Part shown: in pieces, positions 23,196-34,262 of the stretch
Layout of the letters: every line of letters starts with the position of its first letter
Position numbering within the stretch: the stretch's first letter is position 1
NCBI GenBank assembly: GCA_905250075.1
Contig: CAJNOP010000222.1
Span: forward strand, 62,001-126,000
Length of the DNA: 64,000 nucleotides
Origin: Rotaria sp. Silwood1
Lineage: Eukaryota; Rotifera; Eurotatoria; Philodinida; Philodinidae
Direction of reading: 5' to 3'
Notes under the pieces: generated by a model
The model's input: the letters and a program-made list of their open reading frames with translations, nothing else
Databases searched by the model: none
What the model was told of the DNA's origin: nothing
Position numbers and translations under genes: made by a program

Positions 23196-24143
23196 ATGGC
23201 GTGTTACTCTATGATCGGTATTGAACGTAGAATACAGATTGAATTTATGCTGAGCAATGCGCGTCTAGGAATTGTACGTACTTGTATTTCATTTATCTTT
23301 AGCATGTCATCGATGTCAGTATCGTCATTAAAGAAAGATGTGGCCAAGACATTCGACACGATTCGGCGAAAACGACCGATAATTTATCAAATATTGAACC
23401 ATACTGTGATGAGTCAAACTGCTAATGCTACAATTCATGTTGGTGCCAAGTCATTACTGGCACATGTAGTCGAGGAGGTCGAGGACATGGTTTCATTGGC
23501 CGACGCACTCTTAATCGATTCTAGCACACTAAGCGGATTATGGATTCAAGGAATGCATCTTGCAGGACAGCGTGCCAATGACAAAGAGATTCCGATCGTA
23601 TTTGATTCGGTGCTAATTGAAGCCACCACTTATCGCACGGAAGCTGTTTTAAAATTATTCAATTCTTTCGATATTGCCATTTTAAAAGGCAATTCGAGCG
23701 AGATTAGACACATTTACAATGTAATATTTCAAATTCCTAACGTTGCTTCTGTTACTGGCGTGCTTGATCCAGGTCAGATTGTACGAAAGTTGGCTCAAAA
23801 GAGAAATGCAAAAACTATTGTGGCACTTAATGGTGAAAATAACTACGTTTCTGATGGACGTCGGATAGCGATAGTTAAGAATCACTGCAAACGCCTCAAT
23901 CAACTGACCAGTATGGAATGTATCTTGAGTGCTATGATGGCCTGCTTTGCCGGTGTCACTAATGATTATTTGGTCGCAGCTGTCGGCGGTTTCGCTGTCA
24001 TGGGTGTGTGTACAGAACAGGCTACATTTGATGAATCAGTTCATGGAACAGCGAGCTTCCAAGTGGCTCTATTCGATAGATTGAGTACTCTTACTGGTAG
24101 CGAATTGGAGTCATTGATGCACATCGAATTGATTGATAATTAA
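23196..24143 (+). CDS. thiM: Hydroxyethylthiazole kinase (ThiM-like), probable horizontal acquisition
   Basis: Phosphorylates 4-methyl-5-(2-hydroxyethyl)thiazole with ATP in thiamine salvage. The fold signature runs in order: RKRPIIYQILNHTVMSQTAN (substrate loop), VEEVEDMVSLADALLIDSST, GIPVVLD-equivalent KEIPIVFDSVLIEATTYRTE, KGNSSEI (Asn/Glu metal motif), VALNGENNYVSDGRR, then LTSMECILSAMMACFAG with the Cys that aligns with the catalytic position. The ORF is 315 residues. Bacterial ThiM is about 265, so the true start is probably Met at 23304 or 23313. Two usually glycine-rich motifs are altered: DPVGAGA-type reads DSVLIEA and GTGC-type reads SMEC, so activity may be changed. The gene is intronless and less AT-rich than its flanks. 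Animals normally lack this enzyme; bacterial or fungal transfer is inferred. Fungal THI6 fuses it to a phosphate synthase, which is absent here. Confidence 0.85.
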   Translation: MACYSMIGIERRIQIEFMLSNARLGIVRTCISFIFSMSSMSVSSLKKDVAKTFDTIRRKRPIIYQILNHTVMSQTANATIHVGAKSLLAHVVEEVEDMVSLADALLIDSSTLSGLWIQGMHLAGQRANDKEIPIVFDSVLIEATTYRTEAVLKLFNSFDIAILKGNSSEIRHIYNVIFQIPNVASVTGVLDPGQIVRKLAQKRNAKTIVALNGENNYVSDGRRIAIVKNHCKRLNQLTSMECILSAMMACFAGVTNDYLVAAVGGFAVMGVCTEQATFDESVHGTASFQVALFDRLSTLTGSELESLMHIELIDN

Positions 24144-25108
24144 AACAAGAAGCAGTTGCTTGTCACAATATTTCAACACGAACCATACCATTATTCATTT
24201 CAGTTTTACACTTTAGATCGTCATACTCAAGCAAGGCTAGTTTCTAATACATATTAATACGCGTCAAAATCGTTATATATATTCTAGTGCTGATTTAAAG
24301 TCAATCATCTCGATGATTTTTTCGAATTTATACCAAATCAAAAGATGAGTCAAGCTGTGTTGATTCCAATCAGAGATTCTAATATTGGAGACCTAAAAAG
24401 CTTTATCATATGTCTGAGACAGATTCCTATATGCCATATCTATAAATTCGTAGATAAAATTCTACCCGATAAAGATTTCATTCCAACAACTATCGAAAGT
24501 GTGAGTCGTGATTCATCACACTCAATCGTTTAGGTCTAATCCATTTTTGTGAGAGTTTTCCATAATTGTTTTTGATTAAAAAAATCATCAACTTGGTCGC
24601 TATATTCAAATCAATCAGATCTGGTAGGGTATGGGTGTGGGTTTAGACGTGGATGTGATTCTTCTGCTCATCAACACCCAAACTCACACCCACACCCATG
24701 TCAGTATGTTAGAAGAGTATGTTTGATATTCTGCTTCATCAGAACTACGAAGTGTTCGTACTATATGCATCCTTTGACTCCATTACCAGTTCTTGAACAA
24801 TCATGACATTGTTGAATGTCTTTGCTACACTTATATTTTTCGTATTATGTTACCTGTTTTTCAATTATTATTTGTACATATTATCATAGATAGTGTTTGA
24901 CTCTATTTTTTGAAACATAATAGTTTATCAAATAGTCTTCTGTATATATGTCAAAGAATTTAGATCTCATAGAAAAACTTTGCTTTTTGATCAAAACAAA
25001 TCATCTTTTTTTTATTATAAATCAAATTTATTTTCAAAACATATTTATACAAAATAAAGAAAAATAAATATTTTCTTAATAAAACTTGATATAAACATCG
25101 GTGCTATG
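24144..25108. other. Intergenic stretch between thiazole kinase and rvt
   Basis: Holds a telomere-like island at 24627-24700. The 62-codon ORF at 24345-24533 has no recognisable motif. Confidence 0.4.
24627..24700. repeat. Telomere-like inverted island 4
   Basis: GGGTATGGGTGTGGGTTTAG at the left, AACTCACACCCACACCCATG at the right. The spacer is about 34 nt. Confidence 0.65.
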
Positions 25109-27694
25109 CTACTCTTCTTCTTTGGATTCATTATTCCAATCAATATTCGTTGTTTTCATCAATGTTATCAAACCAATAGGTAAATTTTCACTGTCAATGA
25201 AATCTAATTGACTAAATGTTGATTGAATTTGTTCACCATAATAACATAGTAACCACTCTAAATAACTGTCACTATCTTTTTTCATTCTATGCTGTTTTTC
25301 AGATGACATGTGGGTACTTTTATCTCGAAAGATTTCTATATGATCTACAAAAATGTTCGTCAAATTAGGGGATAACCCTGGAGTAATAGCTAACATATTT
25401 GTATAAACAGCTGTCCAATGTGAAAGATGAGTTTCACGACGTTGTATATATTCGTCAAAAGTGATGAATGTTTCATCATCGTGCATAAATTGTGCAATGA
25501 ATCTGAATTTTTTATGTTTTTTTGCTTGCTTATATTCAAACTCTATTTCAGCATATTTTTCAGCATCTTTAGCCGATAATTGATTAAAACCGACCATCTT
25601 TTTCGATAACAAATATTGTTGAACACTATATAAATCAAGATAAATATTTTTCAAACCTAATCCACCCTGTGTCAATGGCCAATAGAACCAAGCTTCACAA
25701 ATTTCATCAGTCAAACAACTAGGAAATTGTTCAACAATACGATTTGTAAGAATTATCAAAGCATTGCCATTTGTTTCAGGAAAAATATATCGATGAATAT
25801 ATTGAAATATTTCAATTATATGTTCAATATGATATGTACCCAAAATGTTAGCACATTGACCAAAATTACACATGAAAAAAGATATATATTTATTATATAA
25901 ATTGATCCATTCTAAAATAGTTGTTGCATTTGTTAATCGTGTTTTCATTTCATCGAGCAATGGTCGAATTGTCTCTTGATGAATGATAAAACGACCAGAT
26001 GATTGTAGAGTAAGTAAACCCCATTTAACGTCTTTAGAAGGTAATATAACATTTGTTGATAATTCATCAACATTAGTTATTATGTTTGATGGTTGAATGC
26101 GTCTGGAACCACATTTTTCTTCATTAAATTTAAGTCCAGTCATTTGTGCATATTCATTCATCAATGTCCAAGCTTGTTCAATTTTAGTTGATTGAGAATT
26201 AAAAAAACAAATATCATCATGAAGACGATAAATAAAAATATCAGTATTTTGATATATATAGAGATCTAAACCGAATAGAAGTAATTCAGCAAATAGATGA
26301 GAAAGTGAATGTGAAATTGGTACACCACGTTGACGTTGACGAATGAGTTCATCAGGTTTGTAATAAATGGGCTGTTTAAGAAAACGATCAAAAAAATCAA
26401 GCCAAATTTGAGATACTCCACAAAATTCAAGAAATATTTGAACTATTTCATGTGAAATCGAAGGTCCAAACCATTCAAGATCAGCTGATACAACAGTGAA
26501 CGATGCATTTGGTTGTAAAATTTTATGTAACTGAATTTCTACATTGATTAAATAGAATAATTTTGATTTTAAATTAAATTTATCCATATTTGCATAATTA
26601 AATACATCAAAGTTATTATTTAATCCATCCGGAAGTGAAGCCATCTAATATTCATCTTCTTGCATTCGACATCGTTTGTATTGAATTGATTTCGACGAAC
26701 AATTGTCTCGAAATTTTTTATTTAATACTTGAAAAAGTATTTTTAATTCATATTTAAAATAATAACTCCATTTTAAACCTATATGTTCAAGAAAAATAGC
26801 AGTCAGAAAATCTTCTTCATAGAAACATCTATATTTTCCAACTAAATTTCGACGAAATATTCCACGTACATCTTTGATAGGCCAATTCCAATCAGCTAAA
26901 TCGGATATTAATAAATTTAATGATGATTCAAATTCATTGACAGTATTTTCATCTAATCGCATTTTTGTTAGAAGTCTTTTCCGATATTCATCTAATGAAT
27001 CATTACTTATAAGACTTTCAATAGCTTGTCGTATATCATTAGATGAAACTTTTTCTTTCAATAATGATTTTCCATATTGTTCTATTGATTTTTTGAATTC
27101 ATCAAAAGCATCTTTTAATTTTGAATCTTTATCAAAGATAGAAAAAAGTTTGTGTGGAAGAAAATTACGCCATACATCTAAGTTTAATTGTGGTTGATTA
27201 AAAATAATTTTTTCTAACTGCTCATTAGTTAATAAACTTTTGCTAGTTGATTTCATTTCTAATGGTGTATATTCATTTTTCTGTTCTGATAACCATTGAG
27301 ACATAATTAAACCAAATAAATAATTATATTCAGAACGTTTCTTACCATCAACAATCACTTTTATGAATTGTTGACGAAAATTTTCCAATACATTATTCGA
27401 TGTCGATGTATTGACTTTAGCTATTGTCAATATGGAATCGAAATTTTTCAAATATCGTTCTTTACTCGTTTCATCAAATAATCTTTCTATACTTTTCTTC
27501 AACATATAAACTTTATCATATACTGATATAGTAGAATCATTATTCTGTTTCATAATTTCAATATATTCTTCATCAAATTTCTTTTTACGTAATTTGAAGC
27601 GATCTAATTTTAATTTCGTCATTAAATTAAGTGCTTCACGATCAGGTGGTATATTAAACGATGTTGTATTGATATTTTGCGTATCCAATGACAT
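25109..27694 (-). CDS. rvt: rvt: domesticated reverse transcriptase, one in-frame stop or small intron
   Basis: Member of the RVT class of single-copy cellular reverse-transcriptase genes known from fungi, some bacteria and bdelloids. Two minus-strand ORFs, 27694-26645 (349 codons) and 26644-25109 (511 codons), are in the same frame, separated only by a TAG at 26645-26647 followed at once by ATG. The first holds the charged helical N-terminal extension. The second holds the RT core: motif A SADLEWFGPSISHEIV, motif B RQRQRGVPISHSLSHLFAE, motif C YRLHDDICFF (HDD instead of YxDD, as in RVTs), motif D GLKFNEEKCG. No endonuclease, RNase H or flanking repeats, so this is not a retrotransposon. The stop vanishes if an 84-nt phase-0 segment (GTATTA...ATTAG, 26728-26645) is an intron, joining LKILFQ to MASLPDG. 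The alternative is a nonsense mutation. Confidence 0.88.
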
Positions 27695-28860
27695 TTTTTT
27701 TACAATTTTGTTTCGTTCTGTTACAATATTATTCTTATAAGCAACGCACTGCTTTTTATACTATCGACCCTGCGTCATGTTTCGAAATTATATAGAAATT
27801 TCATCTTAATGAGTAGTATTTATTAACCTAATTATTGAGACATAATAATGAGTAATGTATGATTGTTGTAGAGATAGCCAAGTGAAATTATTGCTGATTT
27901 GATTTAATTTGAGTATTTTTTGAGTGAATAAAACCATGACTTACATAACTTGCTCGTATGTAAAAAGAAAACTGTTATCGTAATCCATGCAAGAATCAAA
28001 TTATGAAATATAATGTAGTTACTATTGCTAACTATAGGAAGATTATTTTATTATATCTATTTCGAGTCATATTTCTATAAGGAATAGTCAAGCAATTCAA
28101 TATTAATGTGATGAAGAATTTTTCATCCTTTTTTTTTGTTTCTAATAGTCTTGATCGTCGTCTATCAGCCAAGAAACGGTTAATTTTATCAGTCAATGAA
28201 CAACAAACCATGTGCTTATGTATAAATCAGGTGTTTCAGATTACAGGAAAAACTTCCCAAAGAATCTGAACCTAGTTTTATCATCTTAGGATGCAGCATT
28301 AAATCGTGATTATTTTTCACATCTGAAATCTCCTTCATCTATCGACGAAATCATGAACATCATGAAAAAAAAACTGTTTCAATAGTGGAAACACAATTTC
28401 TGACTTGTAAAATACTCTTGTAAGATAAAAAGCAAGAATTTCCGACAATTTCTAAAAGAAAAATACTATTCTTTCATTGATGAATATTTTTAAGAGGGAG
28501 CGTAAGATATGTTAGTCGGTCTTCTTTTGACTTACACTCACACTCTTTTTGAATTTTCATTTCGTATAATTTGATTACAAAACAAAAAAAAATTATACAC
28601 ATGAATTCATCAATTTTAAAATATCAGAAAAACACATTTGATTTGTTACTTGTTTTATCGACAACTTTGATTATGAATTCTCATTTCCCGTTGAACTTGA
28701 TCCTTGAAAAATATTATATTAACAGTGGTTTTCATTTTATGTTTGTTATGATAAATCAATTGAAATGAAAAGTTAACGTGTCAAGAAAATGATTTTTCTT
28801 GATTGTTTCGATCGTCTAACATATACATATATAAATTTTATGAATCTATTTTTCACTTTT
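27695..28860. other. Non-coding stretch 5' of rvt
   Basis: Probably includes the rvt promoter immediately above 27694. No other gene seen; the ORF at 28571-28768 is of random character. Confidence 0.35.
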
Positions 28861-28914
28861 GGGTGTGGGTATGGGCGATATAAAAAGACCAAAACGACAC
28901 CCACACCCACACCC
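28861..28914. repeat. Telomere-like inverted island 5 (minimal, 54 bp)
   Basis: GGGTGTGGGTATGGG, a 20-nt spacer, then CACCCACACCCACACCC. The most compact example in the window. Confidence 0.7.
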
Positions 28915-28980
28915 TCGCTCAACAATACAAACCCTTCCATTGTTAGTGGTATTGGATCATATGATTCAAATAGAAAATAG

Positions 28981-29250
28981 GCTGTGCGTAATAACACTTC
29001 GATACCAGCTACACACAGCTATCATATTGGCAAATGGAAACGTGTTAGTTATTGGTGGCTATGGTCCGAATTCTTCTCTATGCAGTGCTGAGTTTTATAA
29101 TTCATGAACAGAAACATGGACAACTATTGGTAACATGAATGATGCACGAGGTGAACACACAGCAACCGTATTTGACACATGGGAAAATATTAGTTACTGG
29201 TAGATCTGATGATTGTGTGACTTTGAACAGTATAGAACTCTATTCATCAT
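28981..29250 (+). pseudogene. Kelch-repeat protein fragment
   Basis: About two kelch repeats are readable: YQLHTAIILANGNVLVIGGY, SAEFYNS, TETWTTIGNMNDARGEHTAT. The second repeat continues in another frame as LTHGKILVTGR and LNSIELYS. A TGA at 29105 interrupts the first repeat where a coding triplet is expected, and one frame shift occurs near 29170. There is no start or remaining propeller. Kelch/beta-propeller ORFs of this type (GG in strand 2, SAExY, W, M...R..HTAT) are abundant in bdelloids. This is a relic, not a functional gene. Confidence 0.75.
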
Positions 29251-29799
29251 TGCAAATACATTAACTCTTTGAAAACATTTTTCATCTTCAATACAATTCT
29301 AGTCTCGTCTATGAAATGTTATCTTTAAAGTAATTACAATTGCTTTTTGATTATAAACAATTATCTTTTAGAAGATGTTTCTGAGCTGATAGGCAGTCGA
29401 ACTATTCTAGAAATTCTAAGTAACTAGTACGAACAGATTGATCTCAATCGAAACTTTCTTCAACTGCATATGAATTCTCAAGCTGGAGTTCATATTGCAT
29501 AGTCATGTAAGACTTTAAAAAATGCCGGTGTACCCGTTTTGAGATTATTCAAAGAGAAATTCATTTTCATATCAGATACTATATTTCCAGTGCAACTTGA
29601 CATCGTTTTAGGCGTTTTTCTAAATTGTTTTCTTTGCCAATTGGTCAGAAAGTGAGATTTTTTGTTTCATGTAATCAACACTTTTAATCAATTCTATGTA
29701 CGGTATATTCATGAAACAAGAGTGGATCATATAGTCGAAATATTTTGAATTGAAGCATTTAAATATGCAAAATGCCAGTTATTAGTTGTGATCACTTAC

Positions 29800-29982
29800 G
29801 AAAATGAGCCAATTACGACACAACGTTGTATATTATGGAATTTGAGACTAATCGGTGTTAATTGTTTACTTATCGGATCTTCAATAGTGGGATGAATAAT
29901 GTCTACGAAAAGGAATGGAGGATTTCCATGAATAAAATTTGCAGGCTGAGCAATCACTGGTGCGTTACATCGCCAACAGTCC
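29800..29982 (-). CDS. Orphan open exon of unknown protein
   Basis: A 183-nt open segment. It is bounded on the minus strand by a good acceptor (TTTTATAG, next to 29982) and a good donor (GTAAGTG, just below 29800), and reads through 60 codons without stop. It contains DCWRCNAPVIAQPANF, FVDIIHPTIEDP and ISLKFHNIQRCVVIGSF. The composition is that of real protein and the CxxC may bind metal. I do not recognise the family and could not link it to other exons, so it may be part of a broken gene. Confidence 0.35.
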
Positions 29983-29999
29983 CTATAAAATTCAGTTTT

Positions 30000-31139
30000 T
30001 GATATTTTTATTAGGAATTACTATTAAGTTTACTCTTTTTCTATTTTATTTGTATGAATGTTCATGATTTCTGTTGCATCTTTTTTATTATTTATTAATA
30101 GCCAAAGGATCAAGTAACATCCTGTCTTTGCAGCAAAACTCAGCTTTGTAGAGCTTCAGAAGTTGATTTTAAGAAGCTAGTTAAAATCAGCAAATGAGCA
30201 AAACCTACGAAGATCGACCTATACGAAGATATATTCGGAGAGCGTGTACAATCCATCAGAAAGAAGGTAGGGAGAATACTCCAAGAACTGAAGTCGACGT
30301 AAATGTGCGCTCTGTCCGATGCAAATAGAATCAGAACAATGCACTTCTTTAATTTTCATGAAATTGATAGATACCGGACTCCTGTGAGGCAACCCATTAA
30401 ACGACATGTTGCAAACGGTCATTTTGATATGACTTGTTCGACTCTTGTGGTACTGGAAAGACGGGGTAATTGTATTCTTTCAAAGTAGATCCCAGAGATA
30501 TACCCTTGCGAATACGACTCCTGGGAAGGATTTGAGAAGTGAATCTCACATTTTGATGGAGAGTAGATAGAGCTTGTTGACTCGTGAAGAAAGCTTTCAA
30601 CAAAATACGAAATTCATTCATCACTACTTACTTAATATCTTGATCAAGTTCAAAGAATGAAGCGCAATTTTCAGATTCCATTTGAAAGTATCCCATTGTA
30701 TTATGTTACTCGACATCTATTTGTGATTTCTTGCTTTTATTCACATATCAATATTATATTACAATTGCTAGAAAAATACTTAATTCATCTTAATCAGACA
30801 AGCAACGAAATGGTTTTGTATCGTTCGCAATACATTGTGTGCTAAAAATGTTTCATATTAACTTTTATGATAATTATAGCCTATAAACCTGTGCCTGTTC
30901 AAGATTTCTTGATCAAAATCATAAGAGCACATTTTCAGTCACATGGTCGTGAATTTATTAATTGAAATATGGACATTGAACAATAATAACATGCGATGCA
31001 AAAGTCTTTGCAAAGATGTCCAGCTCTATTTCAGACGGACGGACACATGTTTGACTGAACATTTTGTAATCAGCTGATAACTCGTTCTGTTCTCTTTCTA
31101 ACGCTGTATGACTCGATGATACAGCTCATTACTATCAAA
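30000..31139. other. Fragment-rich non-coding stretch
   Basis: Several 60-75 codon ORFs on both strands overlap each other (30219-30624). None shows a family motif, and I cannot support a gene. Confidence 0.3.
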
Positions 31140-31220
31140 ATGACACGAGACGAAAGAGAAGCTCTCTCACAACGTATTTGCAACTTCTATCGTGATGATT
31201 CTAATAATTCCGTACGGTGA
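31140..31220 (+). pseudogene. Possible N-terminal fragment of a Tc1/mariner-type transposase
   Basis: A 26-codon reading, MTRDEREALSQRICNFYRDD, ends in TGA. A short charged helix ending in R-I-C-x-F/Y at the very start of a protein resembles the first helix of some Tc1-like transposases. Nothing of the DDE domain follows. This is a weak call. Confidence 0.2.
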
Positions 31221-31564
31221 AGACTAATTAAATAGCAGAGAACAATACAGCATTATTTTCTCTATCACTACATTAAAAAGAATGTTTCTTTCAGGCTTCT
31301 ATAAGAAAATAAGATAGTGGCGACACTAGTTTTGAATTGTCTCAAATATCTTTCATAGAAATTCATGTATAGTTCGTTTTTCATTGAAAAACTACTTCAA
31401 ATATATGAGAAGCACTTTTTAAATAAGAGTGTAGCAACGATACATATTTACTCCTTCTATAATACGGTTCTTTAATCAATGTAGATTCTTTTTGTTAAAT
31501 TAAGAATGAATCCTGTCATTTACAAAGATATCTATAAGATGAATTTAATTGGTTGTGACTGATG

Positions 31565-33220
31565 CTATGCTACTGAGCCATGTTTCTTGAGGTAGAAACC
31601 TTCATAGTCATGGGTTGCGACATCCTTGCACTTCTGTTGATACGAAACAATGCCACCGACATATGGCATGAAAACTCTTGGTTTTCCTGGTATATTTGCT
31701 CCCATATACCATGAATTGGCGAGAGGAAATAATGTAGCATTGGCAACTTCGTTAACGTGATTAACCCATGCATCTTCAGCCTCGATTGTGGCTTCAATAC
31801 TGTCAAAATCGTGTTTTCGCAAATAATCAAGACATTTTGCCACCCATTCAACGTGATGTTCAATTGAGACAGCCATGTTGCTTAATACTGATGGACTTCC
31901 AGGACCAGTGATAATAAATAGATTCGGAAAATCAGCAGTCATGATACCAAGATAAGTACGTGGTCCTGCTGCCCATTTTTCTTTAATTGTACGACCTGAT
32001 CGACCTTGAATATCGATGCTGCACAGAGCTCCAGTCATAGCGTCGAAACCAGTAGCGAATACAATATTGTCGACCTCGTACATCGTGCTCTTAGTTTTGA
32101 GCCCAATCGGCGTAATTTCTTCGATATTTTCTTTTCGAAGATCGACAAGAGTAACATTATCACGGTTATAAGTTTCATAATAATCGGTGTCGACACAAAG
32201 ACGTTTAGTGCCTAAAGGGTGTCCATACGGTAGCAAAGACTCAGCAATAGTAGGATCTTTGACAATTTTTCGGATTTTCGAGCGTACAAATTCTGCAGCT
32301 GTGTCGTTAGCTTCTTTATTGAATAGCAGATCGTTGAATGTGGATCGAAATGCAAAGCCTCCTATTTGCCACTGCGCCTCATATGCTTGCTGTCGTTCCT
32401 CTGGAGTAACACTCATTGCCGATTTATCACATGTCAATCCGACCATTTCAACACCGCGAAATGTTTCCAAAGCTTTACGTCGGTGTTCTTTATAATTGGC
32501 TTTCCACAACTGCTGGTCTTTCGCATCAAGTGGCGCATTATGAGCTGGAATACTGAAATTTGGCGTTCGTTGAAATACATAAACATGAGCTGCTTCTTTT
32601 GCGATGTATGGAATACACTGTACGCCAGAAGAGCCGGTTCCAATAACGGCTACACGACGATCGGTGAAGTTAACATCGTCATGAGGCCATTGACCGGTAT
32701 GATAGACATTGCCTTTGAAAGTATTCAGCCCTTTCATATCAGGTATTTTTGCCACCGACAAACAACCTGTTGCCATGATGCAGAAACGAGCAGATATTCG
32801 ATTGCCACAATCGGTTTGAATATTCCAGCACGAAAAGACCTCATCAAAGACTGCAGCTGTTACACAGGTTTCAAATTGAATATCTTTGCGTAGATCAAAT
32901 CTGTCTGCCACATGGTTGAGATAGCGTAGAATAGTTGGTTGATCAGCATAACGTTCTGTCCACTGCCATTCCTGTTGCAATTCGTCACTAAATGAATACG
33001 AATACTGCATGCTCTCGATATCACAACGAGCACCAGGATAACAATTCCAATACCATGTACCGCCAACTCCACCAGCAGCTTCGAAAATTCGTGCCGAAAT
33101 TCCAAGTTCTCGCAAACGATATAGCATAAACAATCCGGAGAATCCAGCGCCAACAATTACTGCATCGATCGTTTGAAGAGACTTTGCGTTATTATTTAAG
33201 TTTTGTTCCAATTCAGTCAT
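31565..33220 (-). CDS. Baeyer-Villiger monooxygenase (FAD/NADPH, type I), probable horizontal acquisition
   Basis: Flavoenzyme that inserts oxygen next to a carbonyl (cyclohexanone or phenylacetone monooxygenase class). The 551 residues fit the usual 540-600. FAD Rossmann motif DAVIVGAGFSGL lies near residue 20. GGVGGTWYWNCYPGARCDIE with its conserved GTW-YPG follows. The type I fingerprint FKGNVYHTGQWPH is near residue 169 and the NADPH Rossmann motif VAVIGTGSSGVQ near 190. The C-terminus holds DNIVFATGFDAMTG and FPNLFIITGPGSPS. All diagnostic motifs are intact and there is no frame break. It is intronless and visibly less AT-rich than its flanks. Such enzymes are bacterial or fungal and rare in animals, so transfer is inferred; substrate unknown. 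The start at 33220 is the only Met well upstream of the FAD motif. Confidence 0.92.
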   Translation of the reverse strand: MTELEQNLNNNAKSLQTIDAVIVGAGFSGLFMLYRLRELGISARIFEAAGGVGGTWYWNCYPGARCDIESMQYSYSFSDELQQEWQWTERYADQPTILRYLNHVADRFDLRKDIQFETCVTAAVFDEVFSCWNIQTDCGNRISARFCIMATGCLSVAKIPDMKGLNTFKGNVYHTGQWPHDDVNFTDRRVAVIGTGSSGVQCIPYIAKEAAHVYVFQRTPNFSIPAHNAPLDAKDQQLWKANYKEHRRKALETFRGVEMVGLTCDKSAMSVTPEERQQAYEAQWQIGGFAFRSTFNDLLFNKEANDTAAEFVRSKIRKIVKDPTIAESLLPYGHPLGTKRLCVDTDYYETYNRDNVTLVDLRKENIEEITPIGLKTKSTMYEVDNIVFATGFDAMTGALCSIDIQGRSGRTIKEKWAAGPRTYLGIMTADFPNLFIITGPGSPSVLSNMAVSIEHHVEWVAKCLDYLRKHDFDSIEATIEAEDAWVNHVNEVANATLFPLANSWYMGANIPGKPRVFMPYVGGIVSYQQKCKDVATHDYEGFYLKKHGSVA

Positions 33221-33387
33221 GCTGTTTTACTTCACGTAGACTTGTATACAATAGAATTTAATCGCATATAGTGTAAAGAATAGAGATATATAAATGTGAG
33301 TCAACGTTGCTCTTTTTTTGTTATAATCAGATAAGAACGGTAAAACAGTCACATGTATGCAATTTAACTATCTGACAACCATATATA

Positions 33388-33955
33388 CCATCTTGAGGGT
33401 GAGGGTGAGTTTATCAAGAGTGATAGACTACTGCAGCAACCATGACGATTGTTTCGTCTCGGCTAAAGGACTCATCAGATGGTTTAGAAGAGCAACTTAA
33501 TGCTTTCTAAAGGTAGAAGTCTACTATATTGCATCTTGAAGATATCAATCACTCACTATAGAAATATAACTAAGGAAGGTCTAGATGACTTCCTTCATCA
33601 TACTCTATGTAGGAGATCATAATACTTCACATTCTTATTCACAAGGAATAGGAGGAGATTATACGCAATGATACATAGTAGGTGAGTTTATCAAGAGTGA
33701 TAGACTGCTGTAGTTACCATCTTGAGGGTGAGGGTGAGGGTGGGTGTGAGTATATCGTAAGAGATAGACTCCTAGCTACCATAACGTTAACGTTTCGTTC
33801 CGGCTAAAGGACTCGTCAGATGGATTTAGAAATCACCGAAGTAATTTCACAGGTATGACCCTACTATGCTACAACTCGAAGGTATCTCATTCAACTATAG
33901 TAGAAACAACTAATGAAAGCCCAATGAGACTTCCTTCGTTTGTGAGAGCGTGAGG
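33388..33955. repeat. Diverged tandem direct duplication
   Basis: Copy A starts at 33388 and copy B at 33719, about 230 bp each. Both open with TCTTGAGGGTGAGGGTGAG and share GATAGACT, CGGCTAAAGGACTC and TCAGATGG, ending in ACTTCCTTC. A partial third copy (GTGAGTTTATCAAGAGTGAT) lies at 33681-33718. The repeats carry GGGTGA runs resembling degenerate telomere-like sequence. No coding potential seen. Confidence 0.7.
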
Positions 33956-34060
33956 GTCTGAGTATAACTACCACAATACAGGTGTATTTCACTTTTGTTG
34001 ATAAAAAAGATTATCAAGTGGCTGTGTATCTGTATGAATGATTCGAAAATCATTACAAAT

Positions 34061-34199
34061 GGTGTGGGTGTGTGGGTGTGGTTGTTGTCTTCTTTCCGTT
34101 TCCATACACACACCCCACACCCCACGCCCACGTCCACACCCCCACATCTCACACCCCAGACCCCACACACCCACGCCCACACCCATCCACACCCACACC
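34061..34199. repeat. Telomere-like inverted island 6
   Basis: GGTGTGGGTGTGTGGGTGTG at the left, then a spacer GTTGTTGTCTTCTTTCCG, then about 85 bp of CCCACACCCACGCCCA-type sequence ending CACCCACACC. His/Pro/Thr and Gly/Val ORFs on all frames are artefacts. Confidence 0.75.
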
Positions 34200-34262
34200 A
34201 ATCATGAACAAATCCATAAAGGCATAATACATTTGGATGTCTTATCAAATAATTTAAAATAA

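Noticed and set aside
32006..32893. Plus-strand ORFs up to 175 codons opposite the monooxygenase
   Set aside because: Antisense shadows of a strongly conserved minus-strand enzyme.
34000..34262. His/Pro/Thr- and Gly/Val/Trp-rich ORFs on both strands (also at 38003-38354, 40703-41059, 59162-59610)
   Set aside because: They are products of telomere-like TGTGGG/CCCACA repeats in several frames.
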